A stretch of DNA of 64,000 bases. Source: Umezawaea endophytica. GTDB taxonomy: Bacteria; Actinomycetota; Actinomycetes; Mycobacteriales; Pseudonocardiaceae. Positions within the stretch are counted from its first letter, which is position 1; each line of letters begins with the position of its first letter. This document shows positions 1 through 7,773 of the stretch, piece by piece. Made by a program: the position numbers and the translations under genes. Below the pieces are notes generated by a model, which saw only the letters and a list, made by a program, of their open reading frames with translations, was not told where the DNA came from and did no database searches. The DNA lies in NCBI RefSeq assembly GCF_025061645.1, contig NZ_JANYMP010000007.1, forward strand, positions 230,383 to 294,382. The letters are read 5' to 3'.

Positions 1-346
1 TGTTGACGTGGACGCTGACCGCGTCGGCGCCCAGCCGCAGCGCTTCCTCGACGTCGCCGACGAGGACCTTCGCGTTGGTGTCGGCGGCGTGCGCGGTGCC
101 CGCGCTGAGGTGGACCACGAGCGCGCAGTCGCCGAGCACGACCGGGTCGATCAGCCGGACCCGGCCCTTGTGGACCACGATCGCGTCGGCCCCACCGGCC
201 ACCACGGAGTGGATGAGACCGTCCCACCGGTGGTTGGGAACGACGGGTCCGTCCGAAACGCTGTGGTCGAGGGGGACGAAGAGGTATTTTTCGTCGTGCG
301 GCCGTGATAATCGCCTCAGCCGCAGAGCTTTCCGGGGGTCAGACAC
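1..346 (-). CDS. griI: GriI-like class I aldolase family protein (partial, N-terminal part)
   Basis: Cut by the left edge, so only about the first 115 codons are visible. Residues near 23-36 contain YLFVPLDHSVSDGP, the N-terminal signature of the fructose-bisphosphate-aldolase-like family that includes GriI and archaeal 2-amino-3,7-dideoxy-D-threo-hept-6-ulosonate synthase. In known members this cytoplasmic enzyme condenses aspartate semialdehyde with a sugar phosphate (DHAP for GriI) to start aminohydroxybenzoate or aromatic biosynthesis. A second conserved stretch, GGADAIVVHKG, follows. The GTG start at 346 is chosen because AAGGAG lies 10 nt upstream and the frame closes soon after. It is divergent from a LysR regulator across 179 bp holding a perfect palindrome. 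A GriH-like partner would be expected beyond the edge. Family is firm; the exact substrate is inferred. Confidence 0.8.
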   Translation of the reverse strand, partial: MSDPRKALRLRRLSRPHDEKYLFVPLDHSVSDGPVVPNHRWDGLIHSVVAGGADAIVVHKGRVRLIDPVVLGDCALVVHLSAGTAHAADTNAKVLVGDVEEALRLGADAVSVHVN

Positions 347-417
347 GCTTGAAACGCTCCTTGTTTCGGTCAATTCAGCAGACCAGAAAACGAAGCGATC
401 GGGCAGTATCAGGAAGC

Positions 418-435
418 GATAACTCGAAAGTTATC
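418..435. promoter_or_regulatory. Perfect inverted repeat, candidate LysR operator
   Basis: GATAACT, four bases CGAA, then AGTTATC: a perfect 7-bp inverted repeat in an AT-richer patch between the divergent GriI-like and LysR genes. It lies about 90 bp upstream of the LysR start and about 70 bp upstream of the aldolase start. LysR regulators usually bind dyads in the divergent intergenic region, so this is the best operator candidate. Binding is inferred. Confidence 0.55.
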
Positions 436-525
436 ACCCTCATACCGACCTGAAGCCGCTTATCGGACCAAGTGAAGAATCCGTTCGCAGCAGTCGGGCC
501 CGGAATTCTGCAATAAGGTGGTCCG

Positions 526-1494
526 GTGCGAGCAGAACTTCGTCATCTCCACGTCGTGCTGGCCGTAGCGGCGGCGGGCAGCATCCGGAGGGCCGCCACG
601 GATCTCAAGATCGCACAACCCGGCCTCACGGCCCAGATCCGGCGGATAGAGCGGACCTTCGGCGGCCAGTTGTTCGTGCGCGCCTCCAACGGGGTCGTGC
701 TCACCGAACTCGGCGAGCACGTCGTCCTGCGCGGACAGGAGATCGTCGACAAGTTCGACGACCTGTGCGCCACCGCCCGCAAGATCGCCGACCGGGCGCA
801 CCCCGCGGCCGTCCACCTGGGAGGCGTCACCGGCGCGCTCATCCCGCAGTTGATGTCCGCGGTGCGCGAAGCGTTGCCGGGACAGGACATCACGACCCAG
901 ATGGAGCGCAACGGCGAGGCCGTCCTCGACCACGTGCGCACCGAGAAGCTCGACCTCGCCGTCCTGGCCGAGTTCGCCCGCACGCCTCCCAGACTCCCGT
1001 TCGGAGTCCACAGGAGACCTCTGCTGACCGAACCCGTCTTCGTCGCGCTGCCCGCGGACCACCGCCTCGCCAGTCGGGGCACGCTCGACCTGACCGACCT
1101 GGCGGACGAGCGGTGGACCATGCCGGAGGAATCCGTCGGCGGTCCAAGGTCGACCTTCCAGCTCACCTGCGAGGCCGCCGGGTTCACCCCGAAGTTCGAA
1201 CACTTCGGGGCCGACCTTGACACGGCACTCGAACTCGTGCGTTCCGAGAACACCGTCGCGGGCGTCCACCCCGCCGTGCGGGAAGCCATCGGAATCGTCG
1301 TCAAACCCCTCGTCGGAAATCCGCTGCACCGCCGACTCGTCCTGGTGTGGCCGGAGAACTCGGCCGTCGCCGACCAGATCGACCGCGTGCACTCCGGATT
1401 CATCGCCGGATATCACCGCCGCGTGCACCGGAGCGCCACGTATTCGTCGTGGTGGAGGTCCGGTGGAGCGGAATTCGCCCTCGACGGCGAGTGA
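526..1494 (+). CDS. LysR family transcriptional regulator
   Basis: 322 aa, the usual LysR length. Residues ~1-60 form the winged HTH (LRHLHVVLAVAAAGSIRRAA, then AQPGLTAQIRRIE), followed by a substrate-binding co-inducer domain from about residue 90. The GTG at 526 fits the family N-terminus, which normally starts a few residues before the ELRHL helix. It is transcribed away from the GriI-like gene over a shared intergenic region with a palindrome, the classic arrangement for a LysR regulator controlling its divergent neighbour. The effector is unknown. The reverse strand is open for most of this gene but shows no family resemblance. Confidence 0.9.
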   Translation: MRAELRHLHVVLAVAAAGSIRRAATDLKIAQPGLTAQIRRIERTFGGQLFVRASNGVVLTELGEHVVLRGQEIVDKFDDLCATARKIADRAHPAAVHLGGVTGALIPQLMSAVREALPGQDITTQMERNGEAVLDHVRTEKLDLAVLAEFARTPPRLPFGVHRRPLLTEPVFVALPADHRLASRGTLDLTDLADERWTMPEESVGGPRSTFQLTCEAAGFTPKFEHFGADLDTALELVRSENTVAGVHPAVREAIGIVVKPLVGNPLHRRLVLVWPENSAVADQIDRVHSGFIAGYHRRVHRSATYSSWWRSGGAEFALDGE

Positions 1495-1509
1495 CCGGAT
1501 TCCTTCCCG

Positions 1510-1522
1510 GTCCACTGTGGAC
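1510..1522. repeat. Copy of an iterated palindrome, GTCCACTGTGGAC
   Basis: First of seven copies of TCCAC(A/T)GTGGA in the window. The others lie at 4431-4442, 12928-12939, 16911-16923, 34457-34469, 38660-38672 and 58601-58612. Two copies are intergenic between convergent genes (here and 34457); five are inside genes. In coding sequence the motif reads in different frames (STVD-like or PLWT-like), so conserved protein sequence does not explain it. This copy sits between the convergent LysR and NicO genes and could also help termination. Confidence 0.7.
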
Positions 1523-1638
1523 TCCATGTTCGCCCGTCCGCGCGACCACTCCCCGTCGTAGTCCGAGGGACCCGAACCGTCGCAGTACGGCTTGCTCCCG
1601 TTGGCCGCGCGGCAGCGCAACAGGCCCAACACCCCGCG

Positions 1639-3042
1639 TCATCCGAGGCAGGCCCGGACCGCGAGGCCGAGTCCGACGACCAGCACGAGCACCGAGGTGA
1701 GCACGGGCACCAGCGCGACCAGCCCGCCGAGGCGCGCCCGGAACCGGTCCACCCTCGCCATCGCCTCCACCCGGTCCCGCAGCCGGACGAGCAGCAGCCC
1801 GACAGCGGTCAGCGTGGCCGCCATGCCGACCCCGTACCCGAGGACCAGCACGACGCCGAACCACGTCCGCCCGAGCGCGACCGCGCCGAGCAGCACCACC
1901 AGCGCGGACGGACTGGGCACCAGCCCACCCGCGATCCCCATCCCGACGAGCCCCGACCGACCGATCCCGTGGCCATGTCCATGACCATGACCGTGGCCAT
2001 GCCCGTGGCCCACGGGCGCTCCCGCACCGACCAGCTCCCGCACCGCGGCCTCGGCGGGTCGACGGCGCAGCGCGGAGCGCAGCAGCACCGCGCCGATGCC
2101 CGCGACCAGCAGCCCGCTGACCACACCGAGCAGCCGCAGCACGTCCTCGCCCGCGACGGCGCTCGACGCGCTGACGAGCAGTCCCAGCACGAGCACACCC
2201 GCCGTGTGCGTGACGGTCACGGTGGCCCCGACGGCGACCGCGTCGCGGACCGATCCCCGCCTGCCCGCGAGGTACGCGGCGATCACCGTCTTGCCGTGCC
2301 CCGGCAGAGCCGCGTGCGACGCGCCCAGCAACAGGGACAGCAGCACCGCGAGCACCCCCACCACGGGGGTCAGGTCCTCGCTGCCCGCCAGGTCGGTGAA
2401 CGCGGACGTGGCCGCGGCCACCACCGAGTCGACCGGCCCCAGCCCGGTCCGGACGCCACCGGGTGCCGCTGTGCTGGATCCGGGCGCCACCCGCAGGTCG
2501 ACCGAGCGGACGTCCAACGGATCGGCCAGCAGGTCGTCCGGGTAGCGGCGCAGCTCGTCGCTGACGCTCGCGGTCGGCACCGCCGGGTCGACCAGCGCCA
2601 CGCCGTCCCCGACGGCGGTCATCTCGCGCCAGCCGATCCGGTCCTCGCGGTAGGTCTCCCGCACGGTCACAATAGTCTCGCGGTCCAGGTCCGCCGCGCC
2701 GGTGAGCACGCAGGTCGTCCTGGTCGTGGTGAGCCCCGCGTCGCCGCGCGGGTGCTCCAGCCCGCTCGACGCCACGGCCAGCGCGACCGGCCGTCCGCCC
2801 GCCGTGACGGCCGTCGCCGCGGCCACGGCGGCGCACTCGCGGCCCGCGTCGGTGACGGGCTCCTGGAGCGTCGGGATCTCGGCGCTGTCGACGACGACGC
2901 GCAGTTCCACCCCGGCGGGCCGCAGGGTGACGCCCACGTGGTGGTTGACCGTGAAGTTGCCCAACGGGTGCGCGTTCGCCTGTGCGGGCACGACGAGCAC
3001 CGCTCCGAGGCAGAGCACCAGCAACGCCAACGCTTTCCTCAT
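1639..3042 (-). CDS. NicO/RcnA-like nickel-cobalt transporter with extracytoplasmic N-terminal domain
   Basis: 467 aa. A signal peptide ending near AQANA (residue ~24) is followed by an extracytoplasmic domain (~25-215), then a polytopic membrane domain. The first membrane block carries GASHAALPGHGKT, the metal-site motif of the NicO/RcnA family. A loop near residue 345 has seven consecutive HG units, as in many metal transporters. Related proteins move nickel or cobalt, often outward; the direction here is not shown. It is the last gene of a three-gene minus-strand run, its ATG overlapping the TPR gene stop by 4 nt (ATGA). The N-terminal domain resembles those of actinobacterial NicO proteins but I cannot assign it a function. 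Confidence 0.82.
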   Translation of the reverse strand: MRKALALLVLCLGAVLVVPAQANAHPLGNFTVNHHVGVTLRPAGVELRVVVDSAEIPTLQEPVTDAGRECAAVAAATAVTAGGRPVALAVASSGLEHPRGDAGLTTTRTTCVLTGAADLDRETIVTVRETYREDRIGWREMTAVGDGVALVDPAVPTASVSDELRRYPDDLLADPLDVRSVDLRVAPGSSTAAPGGVRTGLGPVDSVVAAATSAFTDLAGSEDLTPVVGVLAVLLSLLLGASHAALPGHGKTVIAAYLAGRRGSVRDAVAVGATVTVTHTAGVLVLGLLVSASSAVAGEDVLRLLGVVSGLLVAGIGAVLLRSALRRRPAEAAVRELVGAGAPVGHGHGHGHGHGHGHGIGRSGLVGMGIAGGLVPSPSALVVLLGAVALGRTWFGVVLVLGYGVGMAATLTAVGLLLVRLRDRVEAMARVDRFRARLGGLVALVPVLTSVLVLVVGLGLAVRACLG

Positions 3043-4340
3043 CGCCGCCCCCGCAGTCCCGCCAGCGCTGTCGACGCCGGAGCGGCCACCGGGGAGCGCG
3101 GGTTGATCCGCAGCGAGTCCTCCAACGCCGCGACGGCGTCCGCGTCACGGCCCAGCGCGGCGAGGACCGTGCCGCGGTGGAAGGCGAAGACGGCGTCGCG
3201 CTTGCCGAGCGCCGCCGCCCGGTCCGCGAACCCGAGCGCTTCGGCGTCCCGGCCGTTGAGGTGCAGCGCCCACGCCAGCGTGTCGGCGACCAGGGTGTTG
3301 GGCCGCCGCGCCCACTCCGCTTCCGCGTGGGCCAGCGCCGCAGCGGCGTCACCGCGCTCGGCGGCGGTCTGCGAGGAGGTGAGGTGGTCCACCGAACCCG
3401 CGGCGGCGAGCAGTTCCTCCTGGCGCGCCACCAGGTCCCACTGGCGATCGGCCTCGTCCGCGCGACCCGCGTCGCGCAGCAGGACGGCGTACTCCTGGAG
3501 GTACTGCGGCAGCGGCACCCGGCGGGTGATGTCCCGGTAGGCGGCGAGCGCGTCGTCGGTCCGCCCCCTGGCCGCGGCGGTCTTCGCCTTGCCCTGCGCC
3601 AGCGGCACGTCGCGCGGATCGGCCAGCAGGCCCAGGTCGTAGTGCTCGTCGGCGAGGTCGAGGTCGCCGGACCCGAACGCCAGCTCACCGAGGTAGTAGC
3701 GGCAGAACGCGACGTCGCCCGGTCCGGTGGCGTCCTGGAGCGCGCGGTCGAGCGCCTGGCGGGCCTCGTCGGTGCGGCCGTGGAGTTCCAGGTCGTAGGA
3801 GGCGCGGGTGAACGAGGGGACGCCGGGTTCGAGGTCGAGCATCCGCTGGACGGCGGCCGTGGCCGCGTCCGCGTCGCCGAGCTGCGTGTGGGCGTCGGCG
3901 AGCACGCCCTGCGCCTCGGCGGTGTCGGGCAGGACCACCGCCGCCCGCGACCCCCAGTCACGGGCGGCGGTGAAGTCGTGGCGGGCGTTCGCGAGCGCGC
4001 CCAAACCGATGAGCGCCTGGCCGTTCTCGGGTCGCAGGGCGAGCGACTTCTCCAGCGCTCCCTGCGCCTTGCCGTAGTAGGACGGGTCCGCGGTGACGCG
4101 GGCCTGCTCCACGTACGCGGAGCCGAGCCGCGCCCAGGTGGCCGGGTCGTCCGGGGTGGCGCGCAACCTGGCCTGTGCGGTGGAGATGGCGCGGGACAGG
4201 GCGGTCTCGGCGATCGGGGCCGACGCGGGCGGCGTCGGGGTGGTGCGCGGAAGGGTGGCGGCGGTCGTGGCGAGCAGTGCGACGCCGCCGACGACGGCGA
4301 CGAGCGCGAGTAACCTCTTGCGGCCGCTCGGGGAAGTCAT
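3039..4340 (-). CDS. Membrane-anchored TPR-repeat protein
   Basis: 433 aa. After a short basic N-terminus there is one hydrophobic segment (residues ~9-28), then helical TPR-like repeats through the whole protein (phrases such as ATWARLGSAYVEQARV and ALIGLGALANARHDF). Such proteins act as assembly or docking scaffolds. The ATG at 4340 has GGAGG about 8 nt upstream. The same frame stays open to about 4643, but that part overlaps the DUF4331 gene and looks random. It sits between the DUF4331 gene (gap 70 bp) and the NicO gene (4-nt overlap), so the three are probably co-expressed. A partner role in DUF4331 export or metal handling is inference. Confidence 0.8.
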   Translation of the reverse strand: MTSPSGRKRLLALVAVVGGVALLATTAATLPRTTPTPPASAPIAETALSRAISTAQARLRATPDDPATWARLGSAYVEQARVTADPSYYGKAQGALEKSLALRPENGQALIGLGALANARHDFTAARDWGSRAAVVLPDTAEAQGVLADAHTQLGDADAATAAVQRMLDLEPGVPSFTRASYDLELHGRTDEARQALDRALQDATGPGDVAFCRYYLGELAFGSGDLDLADEHYDLGLLADPRDVPLAQGKAKTAAARGRTDDALAAYRDITRRVPLPQYLQEYAVLLRDAGRADEADRQWDLVARQEELLAAAGSVDHLTSSQTAAERGDAAAALAHAEAEWARRPNTLVADTLAWALHLNGRDAEALGFADRAAALGKRDAVFAFHRGTVLAALGRDADAVAALEDSLRINPRSPVAAPASTALAGLRGRR

Positions 4341-4410
4341 CGGGGAACCTCCGGTCGGGTGGGTCCCCGTGGCGCGCGGAGGGGAAGGACGCACGCGCCA
4401 CGGGGAGGAA

Positions 4411-5991
4411 CTAGGCTGCCTCGGACTTCTTCCACAGTGGACCGCGGCGGAACAGCCAGGCGCCCGAACCGATGAGCGCGACCGCGACCATCCCGTTGAG
4501 CGCCATCGGGCCGGACGGCAGTTCGCCGCCGCCGGGCAGCACCGCCCCGCCCGTCGAGGCCGCGTTGACGGCGTTGCCGCTCGGCAGGGCCACGTACGGG
4601 AACGACTTGCCGAACGCCTTGTCGTTGGCGTTGACCTGGTCACCGGCGGCGAGGGCGGGGACGATCCCGCTCACCGCCGCCCCTTCGAGGGCCTGCAACT
4701 CGATGTCGAGCACGTCGTCGGTGAGCCTGCGCCCGTTCGGGAAGCCCTGGAGGTCGCCCGCGAGCACCCCCAGCCGGTTCGGCTTGGCGGCCACCGGCAC
4801 CGAGGTGTTGAGCCGGAGTTGCTCCGAGGGCACGAACTTCTTCGGGTTCACGTCCGCGTTGTTCAACTGCGAGTTCAGGTCCGCCTTGATCGGCCCCGGC
4901 GTTTTCGTCGTGATGCCCGTCAGGAAGATCTCCACCAGGTCGTTGCGCGGAGTGGCCGGGGCGGGAATCCCGTAGATGGCCTGGACCAGCTTGGGCACCT
5001 CCGGGTCGGTCACCCGGTTGACCAGGTCCGGCTTCTTCCCGTCCTGGTCGGGTGTCGACGCGTTGAACCCGTCCTTGAGCGCCGCGGGCACGACGACCTC
5101 GTTGACCAGCGGGTTGCCGAGCCTCGACACCTGGACGAACGGTCCGGTCGGCGTCGACCTGCCCGGCGTGAGCAGCATCGACTGCCGCTCGGTGTCGCTC
5201 CAGACGCCGATCACCGGGTTGCGGGCCGCGTCGCCCTTGAGCGCCAGCGCCGACTTCGGGAGTTGGAGGGCGATCGTGTTCACGTTGTAGCCCTTGACGG
5301 TGTCCTGCCCGACCTCGGACAGGTCACCGCCGTAGAGCAGGTCGAACACCCTCAGGTCGAGGAAGAACGCGTCGTCCGCCTGCCCGGCGAACGACTTCCC
5401 GCCGCCGGGCACGTCGGTGACGGCCTGGTCCCGCAGCTTCCCGTAGTCCGGCATGGACGCGGGCCCCGTGTTGGACGGCGCGACGCGGCCGGACTTGACC
5501 AGCTTCTTCGACCTGCCGTTCCCGTCGATCACCTCCAGCGTGTAGGTCTGCCGGAACAGCAGGTTCTCGTCGTCGAGCGACGTGACCGGGCCGTTGTCGT
5601 AGAGGAACGTCGTCTTCCCGCGCTTGTCCTGGGTGGCGAACGTCCACCGGTAGGTCAGGTCGGCGCGCGCGTCCCCGTCGTTGTCGATGTTGATGTCGTA
5701 GCGGGCGTCGGTCGCCCACGGGTAGAAGTTGGGCCCACCGTTGGGTTCCTGGAACGGGTACCAGTTCGCCACCAGGGTGACGGTGTCCGGCTTGTCCGGG
5801 CTGACGAACGCGTACACGTCGGTGTTGTCCACCGGCGGGTCGCCCGCGACCAGCGGGGCCTCGCGGTGGCTGGACGCGTCCGCGGTGCTCGGCCCGAACC
5901 CGACCAGACCGGCGGTGAGCAGGGTGCTCCCGGCCGCGACCAGGGCTGACACCGCACGCCGTCTTCGTCGTGGGTGAGGAGGTGCTGACAT
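4411..5991 (-). CDS. Secreted DUF4331 domain protein with C-terminal membrane anchor
   Basis: 526 aa. The N-terminus has an arginine-rich stretch and a hydrophobic core, then cleavage near ADA-SSHREAP. The mature part begins with HREAPLVAGDPPVDNTDVYAF, the start signature of DUF4331, and the domain fills almost the whole protein. The C-terminus has a Gly/Pro-rich linker, one transmembrane segment (GMVAVALIGSGAWLF) and a basic tail, so the protein is probably anchored at the cell surface. ATG at 5991 is preceded by AAGGGA. It heads the DUF4331-TPR-NicO run. The function of DUF4331 is not established; the neighbouring NicO transporter hints at a metal-related role. One copy of the iterated palindrome lies in its 3' end at 4431. 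Confidence 0.85.
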   Translation of the reverse strand: MSAPPHPRRRRRAVSALVAAGSTLLTAGLVGFGPSTADASSHREAPLVAGDPPVDNTDVYAFVSPDKPDTVTLVANWYPFQEPNGGPNFYPWATDARYDINIDNDGDARADLTYRWTFATQDKRGKTTFLYDNGPVTSLDDENLLFRQTYTLEVIDGNGRSKKLVKSGRVAPSNTGPASMPDYGKLRDQAVTDVPGGGKSFAGQADDAFFLDLRVFDLLYGGDLSEVGQDTVKGYNVNTIALQLPKSALALKGDAARNPVIGVWSDTERQSMLLTPGRSTPTGPFVQVSRLGNPLVNEVVVPAALKDGFNASTPDQDGKKPDLVNRVTDPEVPKLVQAIYGIPAPATPRNDLVEIFLTGITTKTPGPIKADLNSQLNNADVNPKKFVPSEQLRLNTSVPVAAKPNRLGVLAGDLQGFPNGRRLTDDVLDIELQALEGAAVSGIVPALAAGDQVNANDKAFGKSFPYVALPSGNAVNAASTGGAVLPGGGELPSGPMALNGMVAVALIGSGAWLFRRGPLWKKSEAA

Positions 5992-6156
5992 GCTCCATCC
6001 CTTCGTCGACAGGGACCCGCCGGAACGCGGTCCTGCCGGCGTCACGAGCGGATCCGGGTCCGCGCGGCTGCTGCGCGCACGGACACAACCCGTTCGATCG
6101 AGGGATGCGACCTGGTTCACCGATCGCGGAAGAATCCACCCGAGGTGGACTGGTGA

Positions 6157-6423
6157 TCAAGCGCGCCAACGGCTCCGCACCGTCCACACGCGACTCCAGG
6201 TCGCGAGCGCGCCACCGATGCCGGGGATCCAGGCGATCAGCCTGACCCGCGGGGACGGGCTGCTCCGGAAGGCGAGCACGAGCACGAACAGGTAGGCGCA
6301 CCCGTGCACCGGGCCGATCAGGGACGACAGCGGCGCCCAGTGGGCGGTCGCGAGGTTCACCAACAGGACCGCCAGCGAGACCAGTTCGACGGTCGCGGCG
6401 ATCCGCAGGGAGCGCGGGGGCAT
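6157..6423 (-). CDS. Small DUF3817-like integral membrane protein
   Basis: 88 aa with about three hydrophobic helices. It includes GPVHGCAYLFVLVLA, which fits DUF3817 proteins (HG in the second helix, short basic C-terminus). The ATG at 6423 is 2 bp after the stop of the upstream membrane protein, so the two are almost certainly translated together. An upstream in-frame extension to 6483 overlaps that gene and is not needed. The 165 bp between this gene and the DUF4331 start hold no gene and probably the DUF4331 promoter. Function unknown. Confidence 0.75.
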   Translation of the reverse strand: MPPRSLRIAATVELVSLAVLLVNLATAHWAPLSSLIGPVHGCAYLFVLVLAFRSSPSPRVRLIAWIPGIGGALATWSRVWTVRSRWRA

Positions 6424-6425
6424 GG

Positions 6426-6851
6426 TCACGCTCCCGTCGTGGAGCCGGGTCGGACGATCATCAGCACGGTGACCACCGCCCACAGCAGGTTGAACACGCC
6501 CGCGTGGGCGGCGAGCCGGGAGGGCTCCACCCGCACCCCCGCGAGCACGTCCCGCTGCCTCGGCAGCACCAGCAGGCCCAGCACCCCGGCCGCCGCGGCG
6601 GTCAGCGCTATCGAGACCAGCAGCCAGGCGTCCCCGAGCACCCCGAGGCTGCTGCCGGTGGCGAGGCCGAACACCGGGACCACGATCCCGACCCCGGCGT
6701 ACACCCGGCAGATCCGGTGCAGCAGGCGGAGCGCGGTCTGGTCGGGGGTGGCCGCGCGCAGCGCGGCCGGGAACATGCTCGCCGCCACCGCGACCGGTCC
6801 GATGGCGATCACGGCGGCCAGCACGTGAACGGACAGCAGGAGCTTCGTCAC
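6426..6851 (-). CDS. Four-helix membrane protein, DUF2269-like
   Basis: 141 aa with four predicted membrane segments. The opening KLLLSVHVLAAVIAIGPVAV resembles the first helix of DUF2269/CopD-like proteins, where the histidine in VHVLAAV is conserved. The GTG at 6851 has a G-rich sequence (GGGGGAT) just upstream. It is the first of a two-gene minus-strand unit with the DUF3817-like protein, 2 bp apart. No catalytic motif is visible. The family label is moderately supported; the role is unknown. Confidence 0.7.
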   Translation of the reverse strand: MTKLLLSVHVLAAVIAIGPVAVAASMFPAALRAATPDQTALRLLHRICRVYAGVGIVVPVFGLATGSSLGVLGDAWLLVSIALTAAAAGVLGLLVLPRQRDVLAGVRVEPSRLAAHAGVFNLLWAVVTVLMIVRPGSTTGA

Positions 6852-7014
6852 CGATCCCCCACCGCGGAACTTGCCGACATCACTTCTCCTCCTCTGGTGG
6901 AGGACGACGCTAACCACGGCGTCGGCGCGCCGGAACGAGGCGGACGGCCAAGGAACGACGGATCTTCGCCAAGTCCCCGACGAGCGGTTCCGGGGCACGT
7001 TCTAGGGTGACCGC

Positions 7015-7404
7015 ATGATTTTCTACACGGACGTGGAAAGCCGAACCCTGCGCAGGGCCGTCTACGGCGCGATGGTCCTGGTGTCGCACGCCGACCCCGG
7101 CCCGGTGGTCGAGGAGCGCTTCGCGGGTCTCAAGGCGATGGTGAACCTCTCTCGCGAGCTGCGCGAGGTGCTCGGCGGATCCCGCGTCCGCCTGCCGGAG
7201 GGCACGGACGCCGACCTGGAGCGCGCCGTCCTCGACGCGCTCGGCGCGTCCATGCGGATCCTCGCCGCGAAGGCGCCCGCCGAGGCCGAGTCGTTCCCGG
7301 CCGCGATGATCGCGATCTGCGAGGAGGTCGCCACGGCCGACGGCCAGGTGGTCGACGCCGAGGACGAGATGATCGGCAAGGTGCGGGCCGCGCTGGCGGT
7401 CTGA
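7015..7404 (+). CDS. Small acidic helical protein, possibly TerB-like
   Basis: 129 aa, no signal or membrane segment. The C-terminal third (AMIAICEEVATADGQVVDAEDE, residues ~96-117, then KVRAAL) resembles the acidic metal-binding helix pair of TerB-like proteins (ADG-x-V-x-x-x-E-x-E), but the N-terminal half is not recognisable. Divergent from the DUF2269-like gene across ~160 bp and followed by a strong hairpin, so it is probably a single-gene transcript. The TerB label is tentative; a hypothetical protein is the safe description. Confidence 0.6.
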   Translation: MIFYTDVESRTLRRAVYGAMVLVSHADPGPVVEERFAGLKAMVNLSRELREVLGGSRVRLPEGTDADLERAVLDALGASMRILAAKAPAEAESFPAAMIAICEEVATADGQVVDAEDEMIGKVRAALAV

Positions 7405-7417
7405 CCCACGGTTCCGA

Positions 7418-7450
7418 CGGCCACCCGCGACGCCACGTCGCGGGTGGCCG
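7418..7450. terminator. Strong hairpin terminator
   Basis: Perfect 14-bp inverted repeat, CGGCCACCCGCGAC then GTCGCGGGTGGCCG, with a 5-base loop, 13 bp after the stop of the 7015 gene. There is only a weak T run after it, as is common in actinomycetes. The 245 bp from here to 7695 hold no recognisable gene and presumably the promoter for the next unit. Confidence 0.8.
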
Positions 7451-7695
7451 TTCTGCCGCGCCGCGGTGGCGGAAGCGGAGCGTGCGCGGGTCCCCGCGAA
7501 CGTCGCTCGACCAGCCGAACACCGCGCACTTTCGGCGCACCGCACCGCCATTCGTGTGCGATTCATCCTTTTCGGTGACTGCGGATTGCTTTTCCGGCAG
7601 ACGTGCAACCATCTGACGGGACGACCGGACGACAGGCCCACAAATTCATCAGGGCGATTCTCGTATTTGTCATCCCACATCCGGAGAAGAAATCA

Positions 7696-7773
7696 ATGCG
7701 CGCTGCCGTCGATCGACCAGGCCCCGTCAGAAGAGCGTTCCACCCCGCCCGTGCGCGGGCGGTGGGCTCGTGA
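7696..7773 (+). CDS. 25-codon leader frame overlapping the hydrolase start
   Basis: ATG at 7696 with GGAG 9 nt upstream, the best ribosome site in this region. It runs 25 codons and ends at TGA 7771-7773, which overlaps the GTG start (7770-7772) of the next gene as GTGA. The peptide is rich in Arg, Pro and Ala and has no family resemblance. The hydrolase GTG has no good ribosome site of its own. The frame is therefore most simply a translation-coupling leader; a peptide product with its own role is possible but unsupported. Confidence 0.5.
   Translation: MRAAVDRPGPVRRAFHPARARAVGS

Noticed and set aside
460-1632. Long minus-strand open frame opposite the LysR gene, beginning with a CDGSH-like string (GSKPYCDGS near 1575-1605)
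   Set aside because: Only the first ~15 residues resemble a CDGSH cluster motif and one cysteine is missing. The rest is the antisense of a clear LysR gene with no family pattern. At most a degraded fragment between 1500 and 1632.
1972-2012. Short CATG/CAT-rich tandem sequence
   Set aside because: It encodes the histidine-glycine repeat of the NicO transporter; a protein feature, not a DNA repeat element.
1400-3961. Very long minus-strand Arg/Pro-rich frame
   Set aside because: Out-of-frame shadow of the NicO and TPR genes; high GC leaves few stops. Same explanation for the long antisense frames at 10587-12632, 15109-16971 and 35802-37595.
7418-7450. Riboswitch or regulatory RNA after the 7015 gene
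   Set aside because: A simple perfect hairpin directly after a stop codon is best explained as a terminator.
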